Part shown: in pieces, positions 63,457 through 64,000 of the stretch | Position numbering within the stretch: the first letter of the stretch is position 1 | How the letters are laid out: every line of letters begins with the position of its first letter | Assembly: GCF_001424545.1 (NCBI RefSeq) | Contig: NZ_LMQL01000003.1 | Span: 135,806-199,805, forward strand | Reading direction: 5' to 3' | Source of the DNA: Ramlibacter sp. Leaf400 | GTDB taxonomy: Bacteria; Pseudomonadota; Gammaproteobacteria; Burkholderiales; Burkholderiaceae_C | Length of the DNA: 64,000 nt | Position numbers and translations under genes: made by a program | The notes under the pieces: generated by a model | The model's database searches: none | The model's input: only the letters and a program-made list of their open reading frames with translations | What the model was told of the DNA's origin: nothing

Positions 63457-64000
63457 ATGTTCGAACAACTGGGCCTGATCGGCTGCGGCCTCATGGGCGG
63501 CTCCTTCGCCCTCGCCCTCAAGCGCGCCGGCCTGGTCAAGCGCGTGGTGGGCTACAGCAAGTCGCCCTCCACCACCGAACGCGCGCGCCAGCTCGGCGTG
63601 ATCGACGTCGAGGCACCGTCGGCCCTGCTGGCTGTCTCGGGCGCCGACATCGTGCTGCTGGCCGTGCCGGTGGCCGCCACCGAAGCCACCCTCAAGGCCA
63701 TCCGCCACCTGGTGAGCCGCGACATGCTGATCATGGACGTGGGCTCCACCAAGCGCGACGTGATCGACGCCGCGCGCCGCGTGCTGCGCGAGAACGTCGG
63801 CGCCTTCGTGCCCTGCCACCCCATCGCCGGCAAGGAGGCCTCGGGCGTCGAGCACGCCGACCCGGACCTGTACGCCAGCCGGCAGGTGATCATCACGCCG
63901 ATCGAGCGCACCCAGGTCGCGCAGCTGAACCGGGCCCGCGAGGTCTGGGAGGCGCTGGGCTGCAACGTGACGCAGATGTCCCCGGAGTCGCACGACTCGG
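63457..64000 (+). CDS. tyrA: Prephenate dehydrogenase (partial, runs off the right edge)
   Basis: The first 181 residues of prephenate dehydrogenase, which makes 4-hydroxyphenylpyruvate for tyrosine synthesis. LGLIGCGLMGGSFALALKRAGL (about 5-26) is the NAD fold. DVGSTKRDVIDAARRVL (about 95-111), FVPCHPIAGKEASGVEHADPDLY with the catalytic His (about 118-140) and VIITPIERTQ follow. The remaining C-terminal dimerisation domain is beyond 64000. ATG 63457 lies 19 bases after the pheA stop with CCAGGAGCTTCACGAGC in between. Together with aroC and pheA it accounts for the Phe/Tyr branch. Confidence 0.95.
   Translation, partial: MFEQLGLIGCGLMGGSFALALKRAGLVKRVVGYSKSPSTTERARQLGVIDVEAPSALLAVSGADIVLLAVPVAATEATLKAIRHLVSRDMLIMDVGSTKRDVIDAARRVLRENVGAFVPCHPIAGKEASGVEHADPDLYASRQVIITPIERTQVAQLNRAREVWEALGCNVTQMSPESHDS

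Overview
The window is high-GC chromosomal DNA from a betaproteobacterium of the order Burkholderiales, most likely family Comamonadaceae (Ramlibacter/Variovorax-like). The basis is inference from gene content and layout: a Bug/TctC-type solute-binding protein, ubiG-gph beside ompA and gyrA, gyrA followed by pheA-tyrA, a glnA-ntrB-ntrC block and a tmRNA encoding the tag ANDERYALAA. Coding density is very high, many neighbouring genes overlap by 1-4 bases, and most intergenic gaps are short or filled with small inverted repeats. I see no rRNA or tRNA gene, prophage, insertion sequence or CRISPR array.

Layout. 1-396 holds hairpins but no convincing gene. 397-9.5 kb is mixed: an NHL-repeat lipoprotein, a luciferase-like monooxygenase, a type II NADH dehydrogenase, the paired membrane genes TIGR02587/TIGR02588 between two direct repeats, an enolase-superfamily enzyme, a thioredoxin-reductase-like flavoprotein, and membrane proteins including a reductase-DoxX fusion. 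9.6-21 kb carries lipid and acid metabolism and transport: acyl-CoA ligase, Bug receptor, glycerophosphodiesterase, an overlapping SDR-EamA-thioesterase operon, ETF-ubiquinone oxidoreductase and a complete TRAP transporter.

21-26 kb is a glycine cleavage operon (gcvT-gcvH-gcvP) headed by a tandem glycine riboswitch. 26-31 kb looks like a stress and signalling cluster: two Hsp20 proteins, a receiver-only response regulator preceded by what looks like a truncated receiver, a general-stress-type SDR, a TerB protein and a PAS-GAF hybrid histidine kinase. 31-46 kb includes MFS, aroC, a CBS protein, metY, a hydrolase, a DUF2157/DUF4401 membrane pair coupled to a cytochrome P450, Mpo1-like, YihY and DUF2069 proteins, a GlcD-type oxidase, an orphan CcdA-like antitoxin, and thyA-folA-xthA.

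46-52 kb is the nitrogen-control block: ntrC, ntrB, a DUF4124 protein and glnA. A sigma-54 promoter and two NtrC-type enhancer sites upstream of glnA explain how NtrBC would control it. 52-56.8 kb has a CinA-like protein, a three-gene overlapping operon (beta-propeller, polysaccharide deacetylase, sterol desaturase family), a hydrolase and rsuA. 56.9-64 kb has ssrA with its own promoter and terminator, gph, ubiG, ompA, gyrA, pheA and the start of tyrA.

I did not find a clear new defence or biosynthetic system. The features most worth follow-up are the shared-loop hairpin that abuts the ntrC start codon, the repeat-flanked TIGR02587/02588 pair, the DUF2157-DUF4401-P450 coupling, the orphan CcdA-like gene and the receiver fragment at about 27.0 kb.
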